A stretch of DNA of 64,000 nucleotides from the NCBI GenBank assembly GCA_018296165.2, contig JACKQL020000022.1, forward strand, positions 62,001-126,000, read 5' to 3'. Positions 43,830 to 56,557 of the stretch are shown piece by piece. The notes under the pieces were generated by a model. It ran no database searches and was not told the origin of the DNA. It saw only the letters and a list, made by a program, of their open reading frames with translations. The stretch comes from Termitomyces sp. T153 (taxonomy: Eukaryota > Basidiomycota > Agaricomycetes > Agaricales > Lyophyllaceae). The stretch's first letter is position 1. Every line of letters begins with the position of its first letter. A program made the position numbers and the translations under genes.

Positions 43830-46800
43830 GCTTTTTATGATGAGCACTGGCAGGTAATTATCCTAAAATAGAATGTAAATTCGAATTAAGTCAAAGACAA
43901 AAAGATCATTTAGGTTAGCAAAGCCCTCGTTGATGCTGAAAAGTATCGTAAGATCATAAGAAGCAAAGCCATATTGTGGTAGCATGATCACTTTGTCACC
44001 ATTATCTCCTTCAGCCCGGTGCCGGTAGTCCGAGCTCGACTGGGAGCAGGGCCGATCGTCGGGCTTTTGAAGGCTTCAACACCTCAGGCCTTGTAAAAGG
44101 CTTTAATAGCAAAGGTCTCCAGTTTTTAATTTCACCTTCTATGATGATAATCCCAAAGTACTACACACCCTGCCATCTCTGTAAACTTCTATTTTTTCAG
44201 GAATTCTGGCTCTAACTGTACCTGTAGTTGACAGATTGTTGTATTGACCCTATGACTACAGCCTAGGATTGATACATGTGAAGCTGTATTTACAGGATCG
44301 GCAATAATATACCGTTGTAATGTATCAACCGTGTTTGGGGGGAGTTGATCACTGCTTACCCTGCTGTTTCTCACCATTAACAACATGAATACGCTCTACA
44401 CTACCATTTCTAGATGGGCTTGGTTAATTTTGGATACACTCCATGTGGAACCAGTGGATTCCCTTGTGGTGCAAGTTCGAATCCTCTGATTCCAACACTG
44501 GGATTGTTGTCATTCCATCAAAATTTGATTTCTGTGTCAAAGCATAAGCTCTTCGTTACAGTTGCGTCATATCGAGAGTTTCTGTATGTTATGAATTTAA
44601 AAACATCAATTTCAGGCAACTGAGCCTATCCTATACAGAGCTGCAGATGTTATGGACAGGGGGAGCAGGAAATACGCCACATTGGCGCCGTCTGATGTTG
44701 AGTGTTGGGAGAAAAGGTGTGTGATGTGGGAGAAAAGTCTGATTTAAGTTGGTAGGATATATACAGGAGGCCAAATCCACGCTATCTGGTATTCTGAGGG
44801 AAGGAAGATGCAGATGCCGTTGTTGTTCATTGATTGGAGAGTGATATACAAAGGGAAGGGAAGGGAAGACATCCATAAGAAGAGATCATGGGATGTGAGA
44901 TGCTTAACGGCTGGGAAACGAAGAAGTGCAAATTCGAGGTAAGACTCACAAAGTACGTAATCTAGTACCGTTTGGGCGTTAGTTTACGATTCTGTCAGCT
45001 AGAAACATGAGGCATTTAATTCATGCGTTTGAAAAGGGAAGCTGGGTTTAAAGAGAGATCCTTCCAATCTTCATGTCTTTCGTCTGCATCCCCTGTCCGT
45101 TTTAGACTCAGTAGCAGTAGCCTCGTGGCCGATAACGTGAAAAAGACATGACAATGAAATTGCCAAGTTGAACCACATATATGGCAATGCAAACAAGTTA
45201 AGATTAGATTTTTGACTTCTGATTTTACATCCTTATAATGCGGTCCGCACTTTGCCGGTATAGGCAGCTAAGGGCCGAAATTTACATCCATGATCGGCAA
45301 CTAAGCGCCGGAATATATCCAACGGATGCCAGAGTCTTTCGAGAACGTACCCATTTGCACCATCTAGCAAGTGCCAGACGAGAAACACACTCCCGGAGGA
45401 ATATATGGAAGGTTACTACAGCTGCTACCCACCAGTATATTGTCCGACGCCTTGTCCCCCTTATTCGCCGCTCTATCCGCCACCCTATCAATCGCCTTCT
45501 CAGGTCCATTACTGGGTTCCGTGTTCGCCGACGCCTCAAGTACATTATTGGATACCTCATGCCCCGTCTGTCCCACTACATAAGCGTAACTTGTTCAAGC
45601 CCTGCACTCGGACTGCAATACCCCGTTACCACTTCCCAAAAGCCATACCATGCTATTATCATCCGCCGTCCCCTTGTTGGGTACCTTATCCAACTCCGCT
45701 TTTTCTTTATTAATCCGGAGATAAACTCGGTGAACTTTGTTTTTAGCTCTCAACTTACTGCACTAACTAACCGGCATACTAACCTAGACTATTCCTAATG
45801 ACACGCGTGCATGGGTTGTATTCGAAAGACACCGCTGGGTATTGTCAATGTATCTTTCATTTCAACAAAGAGAACTTTGCCACTCCACCATCAGTATGCA
45901 GTCATTCTGACCCATTGTTCTGTGTAACCCTCAAAATCAAAGCAGTCATCACACATGTCCTTCTTGCAAACTTTCTGACCTCTGGCGATATGGCTACCAG
46001 TACTATTTCGAGGTATGACTTTGACAAAATCTGTTGATCTGTAGCTAAAAATTTCTATGACGGACAGGGCATGCACCAAATTTGTAAGCAAGAATATAGA
46101 TGACCACCAATGCAAGTCAATCAAGCTGTTACCTATCCTTTACGTCCTAACTCTGCCTCAGCTGTCCATGCTGTTTGATTATCCGGGCTTGGAAATGAGA
46201 ATGACCCAAATTGTCGTCCCATTGCAGATGTCTTCCCTGATGAGTTCGTGTATAGCTGGATGCCACCGCAGAGTTCCGATACGCCACAAACTTTCATCTT
46301 TCTTCTTGTGTCCGATATACTCTCAACTGGGACTACCTATTTTACTTGGAATACGGTTATTGATTCTACAGATATTTCAGATTCCTCACTACTGAACCGT
46401 TTCAATTCAACGTACCAGTTTCTATTCTCTATCTACCGTCTGTATATCTATATGGATTAAAAAGAATACAGTCGTACAGGTGCACAAGCAAGAACACTCC
46501 ATTTGATTATTATCAAGGAAGATAAACAACTTCTATCACGCTCATGTATCCATACTGACACTCGCACTGTTCGAGCTCTCGTTCTCAATCTCGGATCAGT
46601 CAAATCTTCGGCTGACAAAGACTCCAAATCCATGTTGCCTGGTGGAGGGGAATGTTGTCGTGGCTTATCATCGGGTCGGCTGGAGGGAAGACAAGAGATG
46701 CAGAACAGACTATGAGGGGTCAGAAGTGAGATGAGATATCAGGGGTGAAATGACTGGGGAGGAAATTAAAGAAGGGAAGAGGTGAAATATGAAGTAGATC

Positions 46801-47290
46801 TCGTTGAGAACATGATAATCATTGATCTGGAGTTCTAGTCAACGACGAGATACTGCCTCAGGCCTCGGGCTTCAGTCCACTGACGCGGCTCCAGAGTAAG
46901 GAAGAAAGTATCGAAGAGATCGAAGTCCCGCCGAGAATCAATATTCATCCTTCTAGTACGATGAAGTCAGCAAAAAACGCCTCTTTACAGTTCGGTGTGC
47001 GGTGGCGAGGAAGTTGAGTACGTTAGACGTGCGATCGCGATCGCGTTGCGTTTGATGCTGAAAATTGAGATCGTTCCTTCTTCCTTGCTACAGACAACGC
47101 CTTGCAAGTCTTCGTTCTCGCTTTTGATTTTGGAACAACTATGCCGTCTAGACTGTGAGAGAAGCCTTGGTCAGGTCGACAGCGGCCCGGATCAGCCGCA
47201 CTTATGAGTTGTGGCTGTCCAAAACATATCGGCTACTTAGGCACCCCGGGAATATAAACCGCCGCCCCTGACAAGTCCTTCCGAAGTCCC
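43830..47290. other. Long CpG-normal region without a supported gene
   Basis: No gene could be supported. A Tyr/Pro-rich frame at 45405-45713 (+) overlaps two other open frames of similar size at 45238-45798 (+) and 45282-45560 (-), so coding status is unclear. At 47031-47046 the sequence GCGATCGCGATCGCG contains two overlapping GCGATCGC palindromes about 250 bp upstream of the next gene. Confidence 0.4.
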
Positions 47291-47296
47291 TTGTCA

Positions 47297-48584
47297 ATGA
47301 ACCAGACCAACAATGTGCTCTCGGAGCAATATGTCCAGGACAGTTTTCACAGGTATCTCAAGTCTTCACTCACTCAGGCGAAAGTCGAGAAGCTGCTTGA
47401 TGTAGGTATCCTTAGCAGTGCCGAAAGTGATCTAATGATAACAGGTACTTATGTACATTGTCTATGTACCATCTTGTGCCTTTTCTTACATACCCCCAGG
47501 CCCCTCACTCTGTCTCTACTTTGCCGCGCTCCGATGTACAACCAACCCGCCCTCGGTCCCTCTCCCACGCCTGACAACCGCCAAATCCTCCTCCTCGCCT
47601 CCAGTCGACCTCTCATTTGAGAACTGCCCGCCTCCATTTATTGGAATTCTGCATGTCTGGGCCCACACCGTGCCCACAATCCAAAATCTCGTCCCCGAAC
47701 ACCAGCACGACCTCGCCCGCGTCATCTGCGGCCTCGACCCGCTCTCCTCACCCATCCAGCCTGCGATCAGAGGTATCGCAGCGGATTTGAGAGCTGTAGC
47801 GATTGAGATTAGCCAGCGCAGGTCATTCCAGGATAAGTTTGCTGCAGATTTGCAAGCTGCACTTGATTCAGGAACGGAAGCTGGTGCAGAGAAGGCGTCG
47901 TTTGTTCCGCCACCAGTCTATGATCCGTTGCCGAGTCCGTCGACTCCCACGGCCCTCTCCCTCCCGCCATCCACCTCGACTTCACCGCCACCGCCACCGC
48001 CGCCTCTCCTCTCCGCCACTTCCCCGCCCATCGACCTCATCCGTGAAACTCTCTACGCCTCCCTCGCCTCTGTCCTTTCCACTCACCCTTCCCTCTTCAC
48101 CCTTCTGTCTCACGATGCCCCGCGCGCCTACTTCTCCTCTGTCTCCCTCTCTATTCTCCACGTCTCCACCACCCTCATTACCCCTTCCGGATCTATAATC
48201 TCAGTCCTAGGCACCCCCATCACCCTCGACGCGTGCCCGGAGGACCTCCGCGCGTTCATGCGCGAGCTCGTGGAGATTGGGAAGCAGGCGAGCGAGATGA
48301 TGGAAGAAGATACTATGAGTGCAGTGGAGTATGTGCAGAAGGGCGAGGAGGTGCCCGTGCCAAGGATGGAGAGGGTGAGGGCGATTTTGGAGGGCGGTGT
48401 GGGCGGTGGGTATATGAAGAGGACGAGGGAGGGAAGAAGCGAGGAGCGGAGAAGGAGTATTGGCGGCAGAGTGGTGGCGTTCGCAAATAGGATTAATGCG
48501 TTGAGTTTGGGCATGACGAGGCTTAGGGCGTTTAGGGAGAGGCAGGATGAGGTCTTCAAGGTCTTAGCCGCTGTTAGGTCGTAG
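47297..48584 (+). CDS. Spliced 410-residue protein, function unknown
   Basis: Exon 1 47297-47444 starts at the ATG of MNQTNNVLSEQYVQDSFHRY. A 55-nt intron (47445-47499, GTACTT...CCCCAG) joins it in frame to exon 2 47500-48584, giving 410 residues. The N-terminal third is helical with a hydrophobic stretch (GPSLCLYFAALRC). The middle is a Pro/Ser-rich linker with seven consecutive prolines (about residues 200-225). The C-terminal half is helical (ETLYASLASVLSTHPSLFTLL), with a basic end (KRTREGRSEERRRS) and a last helix FANRINALSLGMTRLRAF. Codon use and CpG content match the gene island. I do not recognise the family. The 3' flank to 49170 holds no gene. Confidence 0.75.
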
Positions 48585-48599
48585 GATTGGACATGATTT

Positions 48600-49170
48600 A
48601 TTGACATTGTGGTATATTGCTATACATTCGTCGATTGTGGACTTTGGACGCTGTCTTCTACAACAATCGTAACAGTTATTAATCACTTAATTTCACAACT
48701 AATACTATCACTGCAGAGACCAGTGTTCACTTGGGTCTCTTCGTTCTCTCTGACCTATGTATGGTAGCTCACTCTTACCCATCACAATGTCAAGTCTCAG
48801 TTTACGTCAACATCAGCGCTGTCAACGGTGCATCTGCGCTTTCCTGTTAATCTTGTTCTGTGGGAAAACTTGACTTCCACTGAGCTCCAATGATCCTGGA
48901 CGTACTGACACTGGTGTTTGTACTTTACTAGCGAATCTCACGATTGCCGAATAGACACAGGATGTATATCTACAGCATGTTTCATAACGATAAACTTCCC
49001 CTTGTTTACTTGTTTATCTGATCTCATGCATGAATCTGATTCGTTCAACTTCATCTCAACTTCACCAAAGTCTTGAAGAACTTGTCCATCTTCATGAACT
49101 TCTGCTTATTGGGTAGATCCCCAGTCTCGCATAAGCCCTGCAGTCTTCTCCAGCAGAACATCCTTGGTAG
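48600..49170. other. Intergenic, transition from gene island to transposon debris
   Basis: No gene supported. CpG becomes rare from about 49050 on. MDFVTNLPPT at 49180 resembles the start of a gypsy integrase core and may be a stray fragment fused to element F. Confidence 0.35.
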
Positions 49171-49249
49171 TGCATCTCCATGGACTTTGTGACAAACCTT
49201 CCTCCCACAGCTATGATTCAATCTGAGTCATCTGGTGATTCCACTGAGA

Positions 49250-52056
49250 GTTGCACCAAAAACTGGATCTACCTTTTGAGAAGGTTCCAGCCCTCAATGA
49301 TTTGCCAGTGCAGGCCACTGTTAAAAGTTCCCTTCAAGGAACAAAGAGGGAGTTGGATAAAGCTATTGATAGCTCTAAGAGGCCTCAGTGCCTTTCAATA
49401 CAAAAGAACTGTTGGATGTGTCTCCAGGATTGAGAAGCAATGATGCAGAAGTTGACTCTCAAATCAGGGAGTAAGTCTAGGGATTCTAGTATACCAAAGG
49501 TAACAGTTCAAAACCAGTCTGTCATAGCAAGGGGACAATAATGTCAATGACCTACCAGTGGCAACATATGTACTTCATTGCAGATGGGACACAGGTTTGA
49601 TTGCCTACTGGGGCAGTAGCACATCAGAATAATGTGGCCACTTACTTGGAAAATAAAAATATCCCTCCAGGAGAAAAGCCAATAGTGGTGTATGTGGCTA
49701 GAGATTTGCAAGTGTTGAGATCCTTGAACCCCATTGTCAATCAAAGGGGGCAGGTGGAGACAATTCTAGATGGTGGCTCTCAGATAGTCTGTATGGCACT
49801 AGTTGAAGATGAAGCACTATGTCTAGGATTGACCTGGGATCCAGACATATGCTTGAGGATGGAGAGTGCCAATAGTCAAGTAATCAGCTGGTCTAGCACA
49901 AAATGTTCCATTTACCTTTGCTGAAGGCTTCACTATTTATCCAGTGCATATCTTTGTCAAGCCAGCTTATACTGTCTTGATGGGTCATCCTTTTGATACA
50001 CTGACAGAAAGCAACATGCAAAATCTTCAAGATGGCAGTGTCATCATGACTATCAGAGACCCTAATACTGGTTGCTGAACAGCCCTGCCCACTCTTCAAA
50101 GAGGGAAGGTGCCAGAGGTAGGTGTTGGGGGAGATGGCAATCCAAAATTTCAAATCTCAAGGAACTGGTCAGTGACCAGGGAGAGGTGGCAGTGATGATT
50201 AGAGAGAAGGAGAATGGTGAAGTAGTGGTGACTGGAGACACTATAAATAATAGTGGATTCAAGAACCAGGAGTTGAGAGATGTGTATCTGCAGGCCTTTG
50301 CTGCAGAGGGGGGATGTTGGAGAAAGGAATGAGAAGACATTAGCAGCCTATCTAAATGGGCAGCTGTGTCAAATACCAGAGAAGTTGGAGGAGATCCTAG
50401 TACAGCAGGAAAGCCTAGAGTTAGAAGCAGGTGTGGGGGAAACTGCACAAGTATTTTCTAAGAAATACAAACCTGTTGCTAGAAAGGTGACACCTGTACT
50501 AGGGACCTCTCCTGAGGAGTTTAGAATTGAAAGGTGTATCACTTGAGATCTACCAGCAGACATGCCACAGTTGGACCCAAATCCACCTGATTTAAAACCT
50601 ACAACAAGGTACACTGCTGAGTGCAAGGAGATCGTTGACCAAGTATGTGGAGATTGTTTCTTGTGGCTAGAGGAGATGAAGCAGTACATCATCCAATGAT
50701 GCTGCAGAATGAGGCTTTTGCATGGGATGATTCTCAAAGAGGTAGGCTCAAGGAGGATTCTTCCCTCCTGTGGTGATGTCAGTAATTCCTCACACCCCAT
50801 GGGTATTGAAGAACATTCCCATTGCTTCTGGACTTAGAGATAAAATCTGCCAGATGATAAAACAGAAAATTGAGGCAGGAGTGTATGAGCCATCCACCTC
50901 TTCATACAGATCCTGGTGGTTTACAGTATTGAAGAAGGATGGTGAGAGTTTGAGGATAGTTCACACTCTTTGACTTGTATGTGGGATATGATGAGAGTGT
51001 TGGATGTGAGGTCTAGGGACTATACCACCTTTCAGACACCCTTTGGGGCTCTAAGGCTGGTACCCCTGCCAATGGGCTGGACAAATTCAGTACCAATCTT
51101 TCATGATGATGTTACCTTCACCTTGAAAGATGAAATACCTCATGTAACTTGGCCATACATTGATGATGTGCTAGTCAGAGGTCCACCTCACAGGTATGAA
51201 TTGCCAGATGGAGGCCATGAGGTTATTCCAGAGAATCCAGGCTTCAGGAGATTTGTATGGGAACATCTGCAGAATATAAACAGGGTGTTACAAAGAATCA
51301 AATATGCTGGAGGTACTTTCTCTGGGAAGAAGTCAGTAGTCTGCACAGATGAGATCATAGTTGTTGGACACAGGTGCTCCTATGAGGGACAGAAACCTGA
51401 GACCAAGCAGTTAGCCATTGTTATGGGGTGGGGTGATTGCTAGGATAAGTCAGATTTCAGAGCTTTCCTAGGTACTTGAGGTACCTTTAGGATGTTCATT
51501 AACGACTATGCCAAAGTGGCTGCACCCATCAACAAGTTGACTCAAAACCACACACCATTTGTTTGGGGTGAGGAACAGCAGTCAGCAATGGCTCAGTTGA
51601 AGAAGTTGCTAGCTGCAAGTGCATCTCTAAAACAACTTGATTATGAGTCAGGAGAGGCAGTGGTCCTATCATTTGACACTTCTTGGATGGCAACAGGCTT
51701 TGGAATATTCCAGGAAGCTCCAAACAATCCTAAGCAACACACTTATACTCTAGGATCCATCACCTTGAATTGAGAGGGAGGAAAGGTTCTCACAACCTAA
51801 AAAAAAACTTGATGGTTTGATGAGAGCTTTGCAAGCTAATAAGTATTAGCTAGTTGGCTGTAGGAAGCTAGTAGTAGAAGTAGAGACAGATGCCAAGTAT
51901 TTGAATGCAATGCTAAACAACCCTGGAGTAGGGCCTGATGCCCCTATCATGAGATGGATTGAGGATGTACTACTCTATCATTTTACTTTGAGGCATGTTC
52001 CAGGAAAGACCTTTAGTGCTGATGGCCTGTCTAGAAGGCTCAAGTAGCCAGGAGAT
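49250..52056 (+). pseudogene. Gag end, protease and RT-RNase H of element F
   Basis: In order on the plus strand: a gag-pol linker segment, then the protease with VETILDGGSQIVCM (about 49756-49797) and LGLTWDPDICLRMESAN (about 49825-49875). Next come VHIFVKPAYTVLMGHPFDTLTES (49943-50010), the RT start PHTPWVLKNIPI (50790-50825) and KIEAGVYEPSTSSYRSWWF (50870-50925). A deletion and frameshift follow near 50970, just before DLYVGYDE. The palm holds the intact catalytic box YIDD (51158-51169) within 50970-51443, and RNase H-like FDTSWMATGFG (51670-51702) ends at HVPGKTFSADGLSRR (about 51996-52038). Several stops; not functional. Confidence 0.78.
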
Positions 52057-52288
52057 TGTTGAGGACTGATGGTGATAGTGTACAACAGCTTGGTAGCTAG
52101 AAAGTGTAACACAGTCTCAGTCACACTTTTATCAAGTAATACAAACTGGTATTCAAATACAGAAAGCCTAAACACAGTCTAGGTTATGTAGGTAATGAGT
52201 ATACATAGAGTAGAGTAATGTAATAAACATACCTCAGTTGCACTTTTATTAAGTAATACAAACTGAGGTGTGACAAAGAAAGAAAACA
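52057..52288 (-). repeat. 3' LTR of the Copia element
   Basis: Direct repeat of 56323-56557 with about 20 differences by eye. Contains CCTCAGT...ACTGAGG, a 7-bp inverted repeat near its end. Confidence 0.85.
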
Positions 52289-52369
52289 TAATTATACTGC
52301 TGTAGTTGATACACATGATGAGACTCTCCCAATGTGTGATGCACACATCCTACTCTCTGACACTCCCAC

Positions 52370-53570
52370 TTGTGTGCAGGCATAGTCCCATGGCTTTTGT
52401 GAACTTCCAGTGTTTGTTGTGAGGAAGTGCCTTAGTGAAGATGTCAGCGACCATATCTCCAGTTAGCACATACCACATGATGGCTTGGTCCTTAGCAACT
52501 AGATTGTCCCTCAAGTAGTGGTACTTTTGCTGTATATGCTTTGTTTGTGATTGATATCAAGCTTCTTTAGTGAGAATGATAACCACTTGATTGTTGCATA
52601 GGATTTCAGAGGCTTCTGTTTGTTGGTGACTGATATTGTCAAAAAAGTTTTGCAACCATGCTAGATGTTGTCTGGCATAGCAGAAGCTGATGTACTCTGA
52701 CTTGGTCAAAGAGAGTGCTACCATGGTTTTGTGCTTACTTGCCCACCCAATGGCACCTTGCACAAAAATGAACACAAAGCCCAAAGTTGACCTTGATGTA
52801 TCAGAATCCCCAGACCAGTCAGCATCTGAGTACCCATGGAACAACATATCCATTCCTACATTGTTTCCATTAACCTGTGCTCCATGCTACATATGTGTTT
52901 ATGTGTTTACCTCCTATTTCCATCTCTGCAATTGTGGTGTTGTTGGTTGGATTGTCAGAGGTAAGTCATGTGTTTGTGGCCATGGGTGTCCACATGGGCT
53001 TGGAGTTTTCCATTGTGCACTGTTCAACCACTGTTTTTATGTACTACTCTTATGACAACAATATGGTGCACAATTTGTGGTCCTGTTAAATTTAGATCCC
53101 AAGGATGTACATGGTGGGTCTGAGATTATGCATTTTGAATGTATTTGAGAGTTTAGTCTTGACATTGTTCATGAAAGACTGCAAGTTTGCAGCAAGGAGG
53201 AAATCATTGACATAAATTACTAGGGAACAGATCTTGTTGCCTTGGTTATAGATGTACAGACAGGTTTCAGCATTAAGGCATGAGAATCCTAGTCCACAAA
53301 GCTTGTTGTTGAGTGTCTGGTTCCATGTGTGACCTGCTTGCTGCAGCCTGTACAATAAATGTCTCAGCCTCTAACAGTGACCACAAGGCACTGCAATGCC
53401 ATTGGGTGGCATCATGTAAAGTTCCTCTTCAAGTTCACCATTGAGGTAAGCAGTGGCTATGTCCATCTGATCTAAATCAAGATTATACTTAGCTGCAAGA
53501 ACTAGTATTATACGAATCAACTCTAGGTTTGTGACTAGTGCCCACACTTCCTTATAATCCATGCCTTCAA
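52370..53570 (-). pseudogene. Copia reverse transcriptase and RNase H
   Basis: On the minus strand: QMDIATAYLNGELEEELYM (about 53495-53415), LQQAGHTWN, LGFSCLNAETCLYIY and YVNDFLLAAN (codons 53214-53203 for YVND). RNase H GYSDADWSGDSDTSRSTLGF follows (about 52835-52775), with SLTKSEYI, then a tail with GDMVADIFTKALP (about 52450-52410). YVDD has become YVND through GTCGAT to GTCAAT, a CpG to CpA change at a catalytic Asp. Several stops. Confidence 0.85.
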
Positions 53571-55250
53571 CTAGGATGAATCCACATGCAACAATGTGAA
53601 TCTTGTGTCACTCAATGTTTCCATTAGTGTCATACTTAATGCAGAAAACAAGCTTGGAGGTGATTGGTTTCATGCCCTTGGAAATGGGCACAACCTCATA
53701 GACACCATTGTCAACAAGGTTTTGTATCTCCTCCTGCAGTGCAGGTCTCCAAGGCTCACTGTCTAGGCCTTTGAATGCTTCCTTGGCATTTTGTGGGAGA
53801 GGTTGTTTGGAAGGACTGTTCTGTGAGATTCCAGCAAAGTATACATCCTCCCTTTCATCCTGATTCCATCAGCTCACTCAGGTCACTTAGTTCTGGGTCA
53901 TCCACCCTTGCTTGTATATCAAGCAATGTTCAGTGAGTGGTATCTGATTGTTCTTTGGCATTTCTGTCATTGAGGTGCACACATTTCTCAGTTTGGCTTG
54001 CATCCCACTTCTGTTTCTGCATTCTTACAGCTTGATGATAGTGCTCATCTCAGATGACTGACCTTTGGGTGTGAGTGCTCCTTTCTCTTTGTGGGGTGCC
54101 TCCCACTAGATCCAAAGCCAATTTTGTAGCTTGTTTGCATTTTGCAGGAATGTTTGTTGGTGCTGGTGGATTAGGGGTGTGTTGAGTTGAAGAGGGTACC
54201 ACTGGAGCCTTGGTTGGTGTTGGTGTTAGTGAGGGTGATTTTGAAGGGGATGGCTGATCTCATTTCTCATCCTTAATGTCAATCAGAGGCTCAGGCAAAT
54301 TTCCTCCCACTGCCTCAGACTAATCTTCAGAGTCTGATGAGTTTTCTGCAGGCTTGGAGTTACCTTGATCTCACATAGGCTCATTTTGTGAGGGTTGTAG
54401 GAAGTTGGGCTCCCACTTGCCCTCAGATTCATTGGTCAGATCTATGACTTCTACAGTTACATTGTGACCTTCATTAAAATGGACATGTCAACTAGTGAAC
54501 TCCTTCCTTGTCTTCAGGTCTAGAAGCTTATAAGCTTTCTTCCCAATGGCAAAGCCTATGAGTATGGCCTTTTGTGCCTTCTCACCGAACTTTCTGGTCC
54601 ATTTGTCATTTGGAATTAGGGAATATGCAGTAGCACCAAATGGGTGAAGCCAGGATATATCAACCTTTCTTTTGAAGAAACTGTATAAGGTGCCTTTCCC
54701 TTGGGCCCTGATGCTGGAGTTCTACTGATGACTGTAGCAGCAGTTTGCATTGCATCAGATCAGAAGGACTCTGGAAGTCCAGATTTGATGAGCATTGCTG
54801 TGGCTGTGTTGACCAGGGTTTGGTTCATCCTCTCATTTTGTTTGGGTGTGTCAGGAGCTGTGGTGAGATGTACTGTGCCAGTCTCCCTGAGTTCTTCCTG
54901 GAATTGCTTCCCAATGTATTTGCCACATTATTGGACTGGAAGAAGCTGACAAAGTTTTCAGATAGGTGAAGCTTGCCAATGTCAACATGGAAGTAAGTCT
55001 CCATGTCTTTCTTGAATTTGTGGAGCTGCAGCACTGCTGTGCTCTTTTTTCTTCATGAAGTACACCCAGGGTAAGCATCCATATCCATCTATGAAGGATA
55101 TCCAGCAGCAGCTTCCATGTTGGTCAGCTGGTTTTACAGGTCCTCCAACATCTGAATGGATGACCTGAAATAGGTGAGTCAGAGTTTGTAATGGTATTTG
55201 AGCATATGGAAACCTTTGAAGCACTCCCAACATAGGCCAAAATTCTTGAC
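53570..55250 (-). pseudogene. Copia integrase region, decayed
   Basis: Minus-strand fragments include the integrase core start HLFQVIHSDVGGPVKP (about 55175-55125), ISFIDGYGCLPWVYFMKKK and a DIGKLHLSEN segment. A conserved LTCPF-type linker before RT is broken by many stops. No complete DDE triad can be read. Confidence 0.65.
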
Positions 55251-56129
55251 ATTAAAGTTTTAGAAACATGGGCAGATTGTTTACTAGTACCTCCTGCATC
55301 ACTATCCATGTCATCAGAACCTCCAGAGTCCAACAACAAGTCATGACTAGTGTGATTTGCTGTGGTGCTTGCTTTTCCCTTCTTTTTCTTTCCCTTTTTC
55401 TTCTCATCTTTCTGATCCTTCAGAGTCTGACATTTGCTGGTGTTGTGGGTGGATGAGTTGTGTTGATCACACCATTTCTCAGATTTGCTCCTGGGCTTCT
55501 GCTTCACATCAGCTTTGAGGGCCACATTGGCAGAGGCACCCTGCTAGGCAGTTGCTGTGAAGGTGAGGTGGTCTGAAAGCTCTGAGAAGGCAAGTGGTTT
55601 CCCAGGCATGAGTGAGTTTGAGACAGTTGCACAGAAAGATTCCCAGATATTGTCATCTGGTAGGAAATGTAGTAGAATGAAAGCAAGGAACTCCTGGTCA
55701 ATTTGCTTCTTCATGGCAGTGAGCTTTGCATCAGCAGCAGAGGATTGAGGATAAGTAATCACTGAGAGTTGATGGAAGGCTGTCCCATTTGACATTGAGC
55801 ATTGAGATGAAGGTGTAGAAGGCACTGACTCCAACATTTGTGTTCTGGTGGATTTTGATGAGTTTCTTGAACATGTCCTTGGCATGTGGTAGGTCACCAA
55901 CTTTGAGAGCTAATTGGTCCAATATGTATGCAATGATGATGCCCGAGGCTTTTGAGTTGCAAACAGACCAGCTGTTGGAGTGTGGATGAGTTGGAATGCT
56001 TGAGTATATGACTGGTGCATCTTCTGTAGTTGGGGGAAGGATAGTGACTACATCCCAGACTTTCTTCTGGCATAACTTTGCCATAATGCAGATTTTCCAA
56101 ATCTGAAAGTTATCCAGTCTGGTGGGCAT
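55124..56129 (-). pseudogene. Copia gag (UBN2-like) and nucleocapsid
   Basis: Minus-strand fragments MPTRLDNFQIWKICIMAKL (56129 leftward), LPHAKDMFKKLIKIHQNTN and MKKQIDQEFLAFILLHFLPDD form a UBN2-type gag core. CDQHNSSTHNTSKC (about 55465-55425) is a CX2-4HX4C-like nucleocapsid remnant before a Lys-rich tract. Frameshifted. Confidence 0.65.
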
Positions 56130-56322
56130 AGGGCATATAGCTGTCTTGGAAGATTACATGATGTGATGCACTGCATGGGTTCTCATATGCCTGTCTAGGT
56201 TGAGGTTGATCTGGGCAATCTCAGGAAGATCAGAAGTTCAATTTTGCACAGTGGTAACACAAATGTAGAATGTATGTTCTGTTGAGTTTGTCTGATGGTA
56301 TTAGGCAATGAGGCCCATAACC

Positions 56323-56557
56323 TGTTGGGGACTGATGGTGATAGTGTGCAACAGCTTGGTAGCTGGAAAGCATAAACATGGTCTCAGTCACACATTTATC
56401 AAGTAATACAAACTGGTATTCAAATACCTAGAAAGTGTAAATATGGTCTAGATTATGTAGGTATTGAGTATACATAGAGTAGAGTAATGTAATAAACATA
56501 CCTCAGTCACACTCTTATCAAGTAATACAAACTGAGGTGTGACAAAGAAAGAAAACA
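56323..56557 (-). repeat. 5' LTR of the Copia element
   Basis: Direct repeat of 52057-52288, TGTTG...AAACA. The sequence adjoining it inside the element (GGTTATGGGCC on the minus strand) is the presumed primer-binding site; I could not assign a tRNA. Confidence 0.85.

Larger units (their letters stand above)
52057..56557 (-). mobile_element. Ty1/Copia element inserted in element F
   Basis: LTRs of about 232-235 bp (52057-52288 and 56323-56557, TGTTG...AAACA) flank minus-strand gag and pol. Flanking pentamers GAGAT and AAGAC differ by two transitions and fit a decayed GAGAC target duplication. Removing the element and one pentamer joins element F's codons in frame (PGD to LNRAQ). Pol is full of stops, and the RT box is YVND. 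Confidence 0.88.

Noticed and set aside
44475..44500. TTCGAATCC resembling the B box of a tRNA gene
   Set aside because: The flanking bases do not pair as a T stem, and no acceptor stem or A box lies at the right distance.
45238..45798. Overlapping open frames including a Tyr/Pro-rich one at 45405-45713
   Set aside because: Three frames on both strands are open together, with no splice signals or recognisable domain, so none can be preferred.
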